Shown in pieces: positions 52,260 to 60,788 of a stretch of DNA of 64,000 nt; within the stretch, counting starts at the first letter, position 1; every line of letters starts with the position of its first letter. Position numbers and translations under genes: made by a program. The notes below the pieces were generated by a model. It worked only from the letters and a program-made list of their open reading frames with translations. It ran no database searches and was not told the origin of the DNA. The DNA is from Palsa-504 sp963822765 (lineage in GTDB: Bacteria; Actinomycetota; Actinomycetes; Streptosporangiales; Streptosporangiaceae), in the NCBI GenBank assembly GCA_963822765.1, contig CAWGJL010000048.1, forward strand, positions 62,001 through 126,000, in the 5' to 3' direction.

Positions 52260-52301
52260 GGCGGGAGCACTGACTGGAAAGGGCGGGAGCATTGACTGGA
52301 A
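52260..52301 (+). repeat. 20-bp direct repeats in intergenic region
   Basis: GGCGGGAGCACTGACTGGAA (52260-52279) recurs as GGCGGGAGCATTGACTGGAA (52282-52301), a single mismatch with period 22. They lie in the 218-bp gap between the Cys-rich protein and the sigma factor end. Upstream, at about 52148-52175, is an AT-rich segment unlike the surrounding DNA. No gene was seen in the gap. Confidence 0.7.
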
Positions 52302-52324
52302 GCGCGATCCGCCGGGTCGAGTCG

Positions 52325-53281
52325 TCACGTCGGCAGGCTCGCGGGCAGGCCGAAATCGGTGAGGTCAGCGGACAGGAACGCCACGATCTGGGCCACGCGT
52401 CCGTGCTGGATGGTGAGGACGTCGAGACCGCCGGGGAGGTAGGCGCCCGCGGCGTCGTCCCACATGTACGTACCGAAGGCGAGCTGGCCGTTGGCCGACG
52501 TCGGTAGGAACCGCCACCGGGACTGCAACGGCCCTCCGATGAGGAACGCCCGAATAGCCTCGGCTCCGTGGTACCACTCGGGCAGCGGAGGCATCGAGTA
52601 GCGGGCGTCGTCGGCGAGCATGGCGACGATCGCGTCGACGTCACCGGCCTGCCACGCATTCATCCAGCGGGTGACGATCTGCTCGACGCCGTCGCGGCCG
52701 AGGTCACGCAAGACGTTCTGCTGGCTGACGCCGATCGGCTCGGTTACCTTGCGGGCTCGCTGCAGCGCGCTGTTCACCGCGGCGGTGGAGGTGTCGAGCA
52801 GATCGGCGACCTCGGCAGCGGAGAACCCGAGCACCTCCCGTAGGATCAGCACGGCCCTTTGCAGCGCGGACAGGTGTTGCAGCGCGGCGACGAACGCCAG
52901 CTCGACGCTTTCCCGGGCGAGGTAGGTCGCCTCCGGTGACTGGTCGGGGTAGGGCTCGAGCCAGGTGATCTCGACCTCGGGCGTTCCGGCTAGGACGTCG
53001 AAGGGCAGCTCGCGCCGGCCCTGTCGTTCGAGCGCGGTCAGGCAGCGATTGGTCGCGATCTTGTACAGCCACGCCCGGACGAAGCCGCGCTGGTCGAGCC
53101 CGCCGACGCTGCGCCAGGCCCGGACGAGGGACTCCTGCACCGCGTCCTCGGCGTCGTGGCGAGATCCCAGCATCCGGTAACAGTGCGCCAGCAGCTCACT
53201 GCGGTATGGGCCGACTAGCTGTTCGAAGGCGTCGGCATCGCCCGACCGCGCGGCGTCTAGGATGCCGGCTGCTGCGCTCAC
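52325..53281 (-). CDS. ECF sigma factor with SnoaL-like C-terminal domain (SigG/TIGR02960 type)
   Basis: The 318-residue protein has region 2 (FEQLVGPYRSELLAHCYRML, GSRHDAEDAVQESLVRAW) and region 4 (LSALQRAVLILREVLGFSAA, EVADLLDTSTAAVNSALQRA). A C-terminal SnoaL/NTF2-like domain of about 120 residues follows (WMNAWQAGDVDAIVAMLADD, YSMPPLPEWYHG). In such sigma factors the C-terminal domain replaces a separate anti-sigma factor in control. It is divergent from the NTF2-like gene at 53522. Confidence 0.93.
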   Translation of the reverse strand: MSAAAGILDAARSGDADAFEQLVGPYRSELLAHCYRMLGSRHDAEDAVQESLVRAWRSVGGLDQRGFVRAWLYKIATNRCLTALERQGRRELPFDVLAGTPEVEITWLEPYPDQSPEATYLARESVELAFVAALQHLSALQRAVLILREVLGFSAAEVADLLDTSTAAVNSALQRARKVTEPIGVSQQNVLRDLGRDGVEQIVTRWMNAWQAGDVDAIVAMLADDARYSMPPLPEWYHGAEAIRAFLIGGPLQSRWRFLPTSANGQLAFGTYMWDDAAGAYLPGGLDVLTIQHGRVAQIVAFLSADLTDFGLPASLPT

Positions 53282-53521
53282 AAAACCCCTCGTGCCCGGC
53301 GCCGCCTAATGGATGGCGTGATCAGGACCCTACCAGCCCGTAATTTGTCGCTCGGGGGTTGAGGCCGAAACGGTTTGGGAACCGGCGGCCTTGCTGTTGC
53401 CGATGCTGTTGCTCAATCCGACCACCGTCCGGGACTCCTTTGATCATTTCCACCTCCCGAGATGAGTTTGCCGATCGACGGGGGTTCCACCTCTGACACC
53501 ACCTGACGAGGGAGGAACGGC

Positions 53522-53944
53522 ATGAGCGAGGAGCAGCAGATCCGGGCACTGATCGAGGCCTGGGCGGTCGCCGCCCACGGCGGCGACCTGGACACCATAC
53601 TGGCCGACCACGCACCCGACATCGTGATGTTCGACGTCCCGCCCCCGAACCAGGGGGTGCGCGGGATCGAGGCCTACCGCGATACCTGGCCGCCATTCTT
53701 CGAGTGGCAGGCCAGCGGAGCCGTGTTCCAGATCGAGTCGCTGGAGGTCACCGCCGGCGCCGATGTCGCCTTCGCCTTCGCGCTACTGCGCTGCGGTACA
53801 GCGGCCGAGCTCGCGCGAGACCCTGATCGGCGCCTCCGGCTCACCGTGGGGCTGCGAAAGGCCGCTGGCCGCTGGATCGTGGTCCACGAGCACCACTCGT
53901 TCCCGGACACGACACCCGCGGCCGACGCGGTGGCGCCGGCATGA
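53522..53944 (+). CDS. SnoaL/NTF2-like (ketosteroid isomerase fold) protein
   Basis: The 140-residue cone-shaped fold is recognised from QQIRALIEAWAVAAHGGDLD, ILADHAPDIVMFDVPPP, GIEAYRDTWPPFFEW and LRLTVGLRKAAGRWIVVHEH HSFP. Similar proteins are small-molecule binding or polar isomerase-like. GGAGGAA lies close upstream. Its stop overlaps the next gene by ATGA. The upstream 240-bp gap to the divergent sigma gene shows no other coding signal. Confidence 0.88.
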   Translation: MSEEQQIRALIEAWAVAAHGGDLDTILADHAPDIVMFDVPPPNQGVRGIEAYRDTWPPFFEWQASGAVFQIESLEVTAGADVAFAFALLRCGTAAELARDPDRRLRLTVGLRKAAGRWIVVHEHHSFPDTTPAADAVAPA

Positions 53945-54322
53945 GAAAGAACTGGCTGGCCGCCGACTGGGCGCCGTGGTTCCGCGCCAAGCCGCTCGTG
54001 CCGGACGCCGCATTCCAGGACGCGACCGAGCCTTACCCCGGACACTGGCGTCGATTCCCCGAACCCTGGCCGGCCGCCCCGCCGCCGGCCCGGCCCGCAG
54101 GCGCGGCCGGCCGAGCAGCGAATGGCGCTCGACGCTGCGCTGGCCGGCCTGCCGCCGCTGTGGCGGCGCGTTGTCACGGCCCACGATGTCAGAGGCCGCG
54201 CGGACCAGCAGGTGGCTGACGAGCTCGGTCTCACCCTCGAACAGGAGCGCGACATCCTGGCCCGCGCCCGGGCCGCCGTGCGTGACCAGCTCGACCGCAC
54301 GCAGACGGACGGCCCGAGATGA
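53941..54322 (+). pseudogene. Sigma-70 region 4-like protein, one frameshift
   Basis: The N-terminus (ATEPYPGHWRRFPEPWPA) resembles the linker of certain ECF sigma factors but region 2 is absent. The frame changes near 54085-54110. The second frame reads RPAEQRMALDAALAGLPPLW, then RRVVTAHDVRGRADQQVADE and LGLTLEQERDILARARAAVR, a region 4 helix-turn-helix. Whole length is about 127 codons. A short independent protein starting at ATG 54122 is possible. The stop overlaps the start of the MFS-anti-sigma fusion (ATGA). A lone region 4 beside an anti-sigma domain suggests a binding pair. Confidence 0.7.
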
Positions 54323-55833
54323 TCGCCCTACTCCACCGGGGCCGGACCACGCCGGGTAGCCTGGCGCGCCGGTTGCGGCCGCTGCAGATCGGCGCCGGCC
54401 TACAGGGCTTCATGCTGTGGGTACCCGTGGAGAAGCTGTTCCAGACCCAGATCGGCTTCGACGCGGCCGCAATCGCGGTGCTGGCGGCCGCCTACGCCGC
54501 GATCGTCCCGCTGCTCGAAGTGCCCTCCGGCATCCTCGCCGACCGGTGGAGCCGCTCCGGCATCCTGATCATCGCCAGTGCCGCCGCTGCGGCCAGTGCC
54601 CTGGTCGGCGGACTGAGCCGCAACGTCGCGACCTACATTGTCGCGGCGCTGATACTTGGCATCTACTTCGCGATGAACTCCGGCACCGTCGACAGTGTGG
54701 TCTACGACACCGTGATCGAGGAGACCGGCTCCGCCGACCTGTATGAACATTGGATCGGGCGCGTGCGCATCGTCGAAAGCGCGGCGTTCACGACCAGTGC
54801 CCTGGGCGGCGGGCTGCTCGCCGACGCGGCCTCCCCGCGGCTGACCTACTTCCTGACGGTGCCATTCGTGCTTGCCTCGATCATCGCGTTCAGCCGCTTC
54901 CGCGAACCGCGCCTGCACCGCGCGGCCGAGCCGCTCGCACTACGCCGCCACATCGCCACCACGGTCAACGCCATGACTCGCCTGCCCAGTGTGCGCCGCG
55001 TACTCCTGCTCGCGGCGCTCACCGCTATGCTGTCCCAAGCGATCTTCGAGTTCGGACCGCTGTGGCTGGTCGCGCTGCACGCCCCGGCGGCCGCATTCGG
55101 ACCTTACTGGGCGCTGCTCGTCGCCACTCTCGGTGCCGGCGGCTACCTCGCCGCACGAATGCACCTCGACCGCCGGGCCACCGCCCTCGGCGTGGCCGCG
55201 CTGCTTGCCACCGCGCCGATCCTGCTCGCCACCAGCCGCGCAGTGGCCGTGATCGCCGCCGCCCAGACGTTGCTGCAACTCATGCTCGCCGTCACCGGGA
55301 TCCGCGCCGGACGCCTGCTGCACGACGCCGTACCGTCGCACATCCGCGCCGGCGTGTCCTCCGGCGCCGGCACCTTCTCCTGGGTGCTGTTCCTCCCGTT
55401 CTCGCTCGGCTTCGGTGCACTGGCCCGCACCCGCGGCGTGTACGCCGCAGGGTGGCTCATCGTGGGCGCCTGCGCGGCTCTCGCCGCATTGCTGGCCCTA
55501 GCCGCCCTTGCCCGGAAGACGCCCGCCAAAATCGAACCCGTCACTGCGGCAGTCGGCGAGGAGAGCCTCGGCGACCGCCCCCACCCTCTGCTGAGCCCGC
55601 CGCCGGACGACCTCACCTGCCACGAGCTCGTCCAACTGGTCAGCGACTACCTCGACGGCGACCTACCGCGGGACTGGCGAGTCAGCATCGACGATCACCT
55701 CAGCGCCTGCGACGGCTGCACCACCTATCTCGAGCAGATCCGGCAGACCGTCGCGCTGCTGGAGCAGATCGACGCCGGGCGCCGGACTAGCGGACCCGGG
55801 TCCTGCTCCCGGGCGCCGCGGGGATTCGTCTAG
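54319..55833 (+). CDS. MFS transporter fused to C-terminal zinc-finger anti-sigma domain
   Basis: The 504-residue protein has residues about 20-400 as a major facilitator with some twelve helices (AAAIAVLAAAYAAIVPLLEV, PSGILADRWSRSGILIIASA, the loop motif GxLaDRxsR). Residues about 430-485 are a ZAS-type anti-sigma zinc-finger: LTCHELVQLVSDYLDGDLP and the ligands in DDHLSACDGCTTYLEQ (H-x3-C-x2-C). Frame continuity is clean, so the fusion is real. It starts in the stop of a region 4-like gene. A transporter holding an anti-sigma domain on its cytosolic tail would couple transport or substrate sensing to sigma release. Confidence 0.88.
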   Translation: MIALLHRGRTTPGSLARRLRPLQIGAGLQGFMLWVPVEKLFQTQIGFDAAAIAVLAAAYAAIVPLLEVPSGILADRWSRSGILIIASAAAAASALVGGLSRNVATYIVAALILGIYFAMNSGTVDSVVYDTVIEETGSADLYEHWIGRVRIVESAAFTTSALGGGLLADAASPRLTYFLTVPFVLASIIAFSRFREPRLHRAAEPLALRRHIATTVNAMTRLPSVRRVLLLAALTAMLSQAIFEFGPLWLVALHAPAAAFGPYWALLVATLGAGGYLAARMHLDRRATALGVAALLATAPILLATSRAVAVIAAAQTLLQLMLAVTGIRAGRLLHDAVPSHIRAGVSSGAGTFSWVLFLPFSLGFGALARTRGVYAAGWLIVGACAALAALLALAALARKTPAKIEPVTAAVGEESLGDRPHPLLSPPPDDLTCHELVQLVSDYLDGDLPRDWRVSIDDHLSACDGCTTYLEQIRQTVALLEQIDAGRRTSGPGSCSRAPRGFV

Positions 55834-55991
55834 CGTGAGCACCGGCCACTGTGGTCAGGCGGTCCCAGGTGCCTCACCGGTCCCGGCAGCTTCGCGGGCA
55901 CCGGGATCCGTTTACGGTTTCCGGCATCCGGAATGTGACCAGCGGGACGGGCGCGAGGCGCGGCGCCCAGGCCCCCGTCGGCCGGTTGCAG

Positions 55992-56025
55992 CCGCAGTCC
56001 GAAATGCAAGCGATAATGACACACT
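55992..56025 (+). repeat. 34-bp direct repeat, copy 1
   Basis: A 34-bp segment ending in GATAATGACACACT is repeated at 56871-56904 (28 of 34 positions identical, the last 21 with one change). The two copies flank the methyltransferase gene at 56062-56670. They resemble insertion-sequence ends or a site duplication, but no transposase is present. The surrounding gap 55834-56061 has no gene. Confidence 0.6.
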
Positions 56026-56061
56026 AAATTGGCGCGGCCGGGGCCTGGTAATGGCGCCGGG

Positions 56062-56670
56062 TCAGATCCGGCACGCGTCGGGCCGAGCGCTTGGAGATGC
56101 TCCTGCCTTTCCCGCGAGGGCAGCGAACCGGAACCGGTCTCCGCTCTGCTCCACGACCGGATTGGTGAAGCCTGCCGCCGACAGGCGGTCCGCAAAGGTT
56201 GCTGGATCAACCGGAATGAAGGTGTCTCCGACGTGCACCTCCCGCCGCTGGGCGGTGTCCAGTCCGTCCGTGCCCACCACCAAGCCCGCAGGGCGCAGGA
56301 CCCGCCGTACTTCCGCCAGGAGCCGGTCCTGAAGACCGGCTGATGGCACATGATGCAGCATCGTGAAAAGCGTGACCGCGCTGAAACGCCCAGCCTCGAA
56401 CTGCAGCTGGGTGCCATCGCCGGGCAGCACCGTGACGTTCGTCCCCACCAGCCGCCGAGCCAGCTGCGTCGCGAGTGACGTGTCAATCTCGACCGCCGTC
56501 AGCCGCGGAACCAGCCGTCGCAGCACATCGGTCGTGAGCCCAGGGCCTGGGCCAAGCTCAAGCACGTCATCGCCGAGCTCGTAACTAGCGAGAACCCATG
56601 GCATCAACTCATCGGCCACGTAGCTGGCCCACTCCGGACTGGAGCAGATTCTCAGGTGAGCCTCATTCAT
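56062..56670 (-). CDS. Class I SAM-dependent methyltransferase
   Basis: The 202-residue protein has motif I VLELGPGPGLTTDVLRRLVP, motif II LTAVEIDTSLATQLARRL, and AVTLFTMLHHVPSAGLQDRL. The C-terminal part is short. Low-complexity residues at the end (AGASPSARPDACRI) suggest that the stop lies in non-homologous sequence near the repeat. It is an isolated gene between two direct repeats, so it may be acquired. Target unknown. Confidence 0.85.
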   Translation of the reverse strand: MNEAHLRICSSPEWASYVADELMPWVLASYELGDDVLELGPGPGLTTDVLRRLVPRLTAVEIDTSLATQLARRLVGTNVTVLPGDGTQLQFEAGRFSAVTLFTMLHHVPSAGLQDRLLAEVRRVLRPAGLVVGTDGLDTAQRREVHVGDTFIPVDPATFADRLSAAGFTNPVVEQSGDRFRFAALAGKAGASPSARPDACRI

Positions 56671-56870
56671 CGTGGTGTTCCAGTTCGCCTGTCATCCATG
56701 CGCTTGACATCGCCTATCCCGGCAGGGGCGCCAATCCCATTCCCGATGCTCGACACCGGACCAGCTTCGACTCGTCTCACCCGATATTCAAGATTGACTA
56801 TCGTCAAGTGGCTGTGCGCGGCGCCGGCAAGCGGACGACGCAGCCGACTATCCGCAGACTGCCAATGGCA

Positions 56871-56904
56871 CCACAGTCCACGGTGCAAACGATAATGACA
56901 CACT
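56871..56904 (+). repeat. 34-bp direct repeat, copy 2
   Basis: Second copy of the repeat described at 55992-56025, lying between the methyltransferase and the DUF2442 gene. The gap (56671-56948) also holds a small inverted repeat TTGAC-TATC-GTCAA at 56794-56807. No gene was seen in it. Confidence 0.6.
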
Positions 56905-56948
56905 TCGGATGGCTCGATCTTCACGCCAGGAGCGTCGCGGCCAGGCTG

Positions 56949-57227
56949 TCAGGCGGCGAGGAGCGGATGGGCTTTCGCTTGCTCGTACAGCGGTTCGGGC
57001 GCTAGGTCGATGCCGCCAGGCCAGACGATCGTCCCGGCCTCAGGATCAACCGTGACCTCAGCGAAGTAGGCGGGGTCATTCAGTGGCGAGAGGACGCCCG
57101 TCCACCGTTCACCGGAGAAATCGACATCCCCGGCAGTGCCGTCGCTGAACAGCAGGCGCAGCACGCGGTCACCGACCACGGCGACACCCACCACGGCTGG
57201 CAGGTAGCTCTCATCCACGATCTTCAT
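56949..57227 (-). CDS. DUF2442 domain protein
   Basis: The 92-residue protein has the DUF2442 layout: VVGVAVVGDRVLRLLFSDGT, GDVDFSGERWTGVLSPLNDP, FAEVTVDPEAGTIVWPGGID and LAPEPLYEQA. ATG at 57227 follows the DUF4160 stop by one base. DUF2442 and DUF4160 genes are often found together and are suspected toxin-antitoxin-like pairs, with DUF2442 the probable DNA-binding or antitoxin member. This role is unproven. Confidence 0.85.
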   Translation of the reverse strand: MKIVDESYLPAVVGVAVVGDRVLRLLFSDGTAGDVDFSGERWTGVLSPLNDPAYFAEVTVDPEAGTIVWPGGIDLAPEPLYEQAKAHPLLAA

Positions 57228-57228
57228 G

Positions 57229-57492
57229 TTACGCCAGCGGGTCGATGCCGAGCAGGGGCTCATTCCGCCGTGCCCGTTCCCAGTTCGCCAGAATCTCATC
57301 GTGCCTAAGCGCAGCCCATTCCCGGACGAACTGCAGCGCCCTGGACTCGAGACTCCCGGCCAGCACATCTCCGTCTGCCGAGACGGAGGCACGCCTGCCT
57401 GCATGGTAGGCGTGGAAGTGAGCAACCGGGTGATCACGCTCGTTCCAGTACATGTAGATCACCACGCCGTAAAACGTGCTGACACGCGGCAT
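57229..57492 (-). CDS. DUF4160 domain protein
   Basis: The 87-residue protein has the DUF4160 signature: YGVVIYMYWNERDHPVAHFH, AYHAGRRASVSADGDVLAGS, LQFVREWAALRHDEILANWE. It is the first gene of a two-gene unit with DUF2442 (stop TAA, one base, then ATG). Suspected toxin-like partner of DUF2442; no activity established. Confidence 0.85.
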   Translation of the reverse strand: MPRVSTFYGVVIYMYWNERDHPVAHFHAYHAGRRASVSADGDVLAGSLESRALQFVREWAALRHDEILANWERARRNEPLLGIDPLA

Positions 57493-57684
57493 GCCCCGAC
57501 AATAACCGGCGCCAGTCGTTACTCACAGGAAGAATCGTTAATCGCAGACCGTTTTCCCATCTCAAGAAGCATATCTGCGCATGTAGCCGCCAGCCACGTG
57601 CCGCCACTACCACCGGTGCAGGCGGGCCACGGCGGAAACGGCTGACCACGCTGAGCTAGCAGGGCGGCCGACCCGGGACCGGAC

Positions 57685-59954
57685 TCAGCGCACCAGGACG
57701 CGAGCCACCGCCTGACCCAGAACGGGGTGGCTGGCCGAAACCACAACGTGTCCCGCCGAACCCGGGAGCGACCGGATCCAGACCGCACCCACCCCGCCCG
57801 CCGCCGCGAAATCGAACGGACTCTCCCCGACGAGTACCGCAGGACCGGAAACGGATAGCGCCACCGGCCGGGTGACGTACGGCCGGGGTGCCCCGTAGCC
57901 GTCCACCGCCCGGAACGCCACCCGCGTGGCGTCTGCCCCGTCGCCCGCGATCTCATCGTCGTCCGCCGCCAGCCACAGCGTGTCGAGTGATGGGTCGGAC
58001 GAGAACGACCGCGACGCCACCAGATCGGATCCCAGGTACCCGTCGATCCGCAGGTCGGGCAGCGAGGACCCGTCGACCCCCCGGAAGTCCGCGAACGACG
58101 GCGGGTAAGCGAGCGACCCGTAATCCCCGGACGCATCCGGCGTGACCGACGCGAAGTGCTCCCCGCCCACGTACACCTCCAGGTGGTCCAGGTTGGCGCA
58201 GATCATCGCGGCCGGCAGGCTGGTCACCGGCGAGACCGGGCCGAAGTCCCAGTAGAACGCGGGCGCGATGACCGGCCTGACCCGCGGGTCGACCTGGGCC
58301 CGGTAGATCGCGGCGCCCGGCTTGGCCTCCCGGAACAGGTCCACCACGCCGGTGTACTTCACGCCCCGGTACTGGTTGCCGCTGCCGGACGGGTAGTCGA
58401 TCCCGGACCAGGCCAGCACCCCGCAGTACCGGGGGTCGGCGGCCGCGATCGCGTGCACCCGCGCGTGCGCCGTGGCCTGGCCCTGCTGGACGGCCTGGGC
58501 GTCGGTGCGCCGGTAGAACCGGGCCGGCCCGGACAGCGTGCCGACCGCCTCGGTGACCAGGTACGGCCGGCCCACCCCGTCCGCCGGCGGCTCCAGCGAC
58601 GGCTGCTTGGCGCCGTCCGGCCCGGTCACCGAGGAATAGTCGTTCTCGGCGAACACGTCCTGCTGGTAGTCCGTGGTCAGCCGCATCCCGGCCATCGCGC
58701 CCGCCGTCGGCCGCGAGTCGTCCAGGCCGTGCGCCAGCTCGTTGGTACTGGTGTAGAACGCGGTGTTGTTCGGCGTCTCGTTGAGCCGCGCGCCCCAGAT
58801 CACGATGCAGGGATGGTTGCGGTCCCGCACGATCATCTGCCCGATGTCGCGGGCGGCCAGCTCCAGCCAGGCGGCGTCGCCGAGGTAACCCCACCCGGCC
58901 GCCTCCTCCCAGGCCAGCAGCCCGAGTTCATCGCACGCGTCGAAGAACGCCTCCGACTGCGGGTAGTGCGAGCAGCGCACCATGGTGCAGTTCAGCTCGC
59001 GCCGGATGATCTCGGCGTCCCGGGCCTGGACCCGGGCGGGCATCGCGCCCCCGGCGAACGGGAAGAACTGGTGCCGGTTGACCCCGAGCAGCGTCATCCG
59101 CCGGCCGTTCAGGTAGAACCCGTCCAGGGCGAACCTGGCCTCGCGGAACCCGGTCCGGACCCGGTACTCGTGCCGGTGCTGGCCGTCCACCAGCAGCGTC
59201 GCCACCACGTGGTACAGCTTCGGCCGGTCCGTGTCCCACAAGGTGACCTCGCCCAGCCCGGACAGCGTCACGGTCACCGTCGTCTGGCCCGCCGCGGCAA
59301 ACGCCACCGGCACCCGGCCGTCCGCGAGCACGCGCTCCTCGTCCCGCAGCGAGACCGACGACCTCCACGGACCCGCCGGGCACAACCGCCGCGTCCACCG
59401 TCACCTGCACCACGACCTGCCGGGCCGCGGCATCCAGCACGTTGACCGGCTTGGCGAACACGTCGGCCAGGAACACCTCCGGCACCACCCGCAGCCGCAC
59501 GTCCCGGTAGATCCCGCCCGGCTGCCAGAAGTCCACGTACGGTGCTGACCGCGGGCGCGGGCCGGTCCGGCGGCACGTTGAGGTTGAAGCCGGAGTCCAG
59601 CCGCACCGCCAGCACGTTCCCGGCCGGCTGCAGCAGGTCGCTGATCTCGCAGCTGAACGGCAGGTACCCGCCCAGGTAGTCGCCCACATCGGTCCCGTTC
59701 AGCGTCACCGTCGCGTGGGTCAGCGCCCCGCCGAAGTCCAGGAACACCCGGCGCCCGGCCACCTCAAAAGCGTCGAAGTGCTTGCGGTACACCCACTCCC
59801 GCTCCCACGCCGCCGGGTCCCACTCCTGCCAGGACAGCGGCGCCACCGTGTGCGGCAGCGTCACGGCCTGCAGCCCGCTGTCGTCGAACCCGGGCAGGCT
59901 GCTGTCCGCGGCCGCCGGCCCGAAAAGCCACCCGGTACCGAACGCGATGATCAT
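57685..59954 (-). pseudogene. Glycoside hydrolase family 2 (beta-galactosidase-like), two frameshifts
   Basis: The N-terminal jelly-roll domain reads from ATG 59954 (FGGALTHATVTLNGTDVGDY, YLPFSCEISDLLQPAGNVLA). Near 59545 the frame shifts to YVDFWQPGGIYRDVRLRVVP, and near 59355 it shifts again. After that the TIM barrel is continuous: NGRRMTLLGVNRHQFFPFAG, HYPQSEAFFDACDELGLLAW and RNHPCIVIWGARLNE (acid/base Glu; normally GNE). The nucleophile region is RPYLVTEAVG. About 757 codons when corrected. A GGAGG ribosome site precedes the start. All catalytic features survive, so the breaks may be errors. Likely cytosolic, with no signal peptide. Confidence 0.82.
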
Positions 59955-59984
59955 CAGAGCCTCCGGAACGGTTATCGTCGGTGC

Positions 59985-60788
59985 GTGTGCACCGTCGTGA
60001 TCAGTCTCGCGCCCGCCGAACCGATGCCGCTGCTGCTCCTGGGCTTCCGTGACGAGTTCACCGGCCGGCCGTGGCAGCCCCCGGCCCGGCACTGGCCGGG
60101 GTCACCGCTGGTGGGCGGGCGTGACGAGCAGGCCGGCGGCACCTGGCTGGCGGTCCACCCGCAGATCCCGCGGGTCGCCTGCATCCTGAACGCCCGCGGC
60201 GAGCAGGCCCCGCCGCAAACCCGCCACTCCCGCGGCGAGCTTCCGCTCCGCGCCGCCGCCGAGGGACGCCATGCGCTCGAGGATCTGCACGGCAACCTAA
60301 GCGCACTGGCCCGCTATGACCCGTTCCTCCTGATCTGCGCCGACCTGTCCGCCGCGCTGATGCTGAGCTGGGACGGTGCCCGCGCCACTCTGGGGAACTT
60401 CGAGCCGGACCAGACCCACGTCATCACCAACGCCGGCCACGCCTACCCCCCGCCCGCAGAAAAAGCCCCAGAAAAAGCCCCAGCGCAGCCTCCAGACCCG
60501 AAGGCCGCGCACTTCGGCGCCAAGTTCGCCGCGCACCGTCCCGACGGCGACCCGGCCGCCACGATCAAGGACGCCTGGGGCGACTGGCTCACGCTGGCCG
60601 ACGGCGACGGCCTGTCCGACACCGACCCGGCCGCGATCGTGGTCCGGCATGAACTGCCCGACGGCCGCGTGTACGGCACCACGTCGGTCAGCCTGGTCGC
60701 CCTCGGTGCCCGGGCCCTGCGCTACGACTTCCAGTCCGTGCCCGCTGACCCGACCACCTGGTACCCCGTCGACCTCCAGGCCCCCTGA
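59985..60788 (+). CDS. NRDE/TANGO2-family protein
   Basis: The 267-residue protein begins M-C-T, then has LLLGFRDEFTGRPWQPPARH, GGRDEQAGGTWLAVHPQIPR and CILNARGEQAPPQTRHSRGE. These match the NRDE family, except that the first motif reads FRDE instead of NRDE. Family members may bind haem or lipids; the N-terminal Cys could be exposed after Met removal. A low-complexity segment (EKAPEKAPAQPP) interrupts the middle. The GTG start at 59985 is 30 bp from the divergent glycosidase. Its 3' half overlaps the antisense extension of the permease frame. Confidence 0.82.
   Translation: MCTVVISLAPAEPMPLLLLGFRDEFTGRPWQPPARHWPGSPLVGGRDEQAGGTWLAVHPQIPRVACILNARGEQAPPQTRHSRGELPLRAAAEGRHALEDLHGNLSALARYDPFLLICADLSAALMLSWDGARATLGNFEPDQTHVITNAGHAYPPPAEKAPEKAPAQPPDPKAAHFGAKFAAHRPDGDPAATIKDAWGDWLTLADGDGLSDTDPAAIVVRHELPDGRVYGTTSVSLVALGARALRYDFQSVPADPTTWYPVDLQAP

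Noticed and set aside
54122..54322. Short gene starting at ATG 54122 as the only sigma-like product
   Set aside because: Possible, but no ribosome site was seen and the upstream frame has matching sigma linker sequence, so a frameshifted longer gene is preferred.
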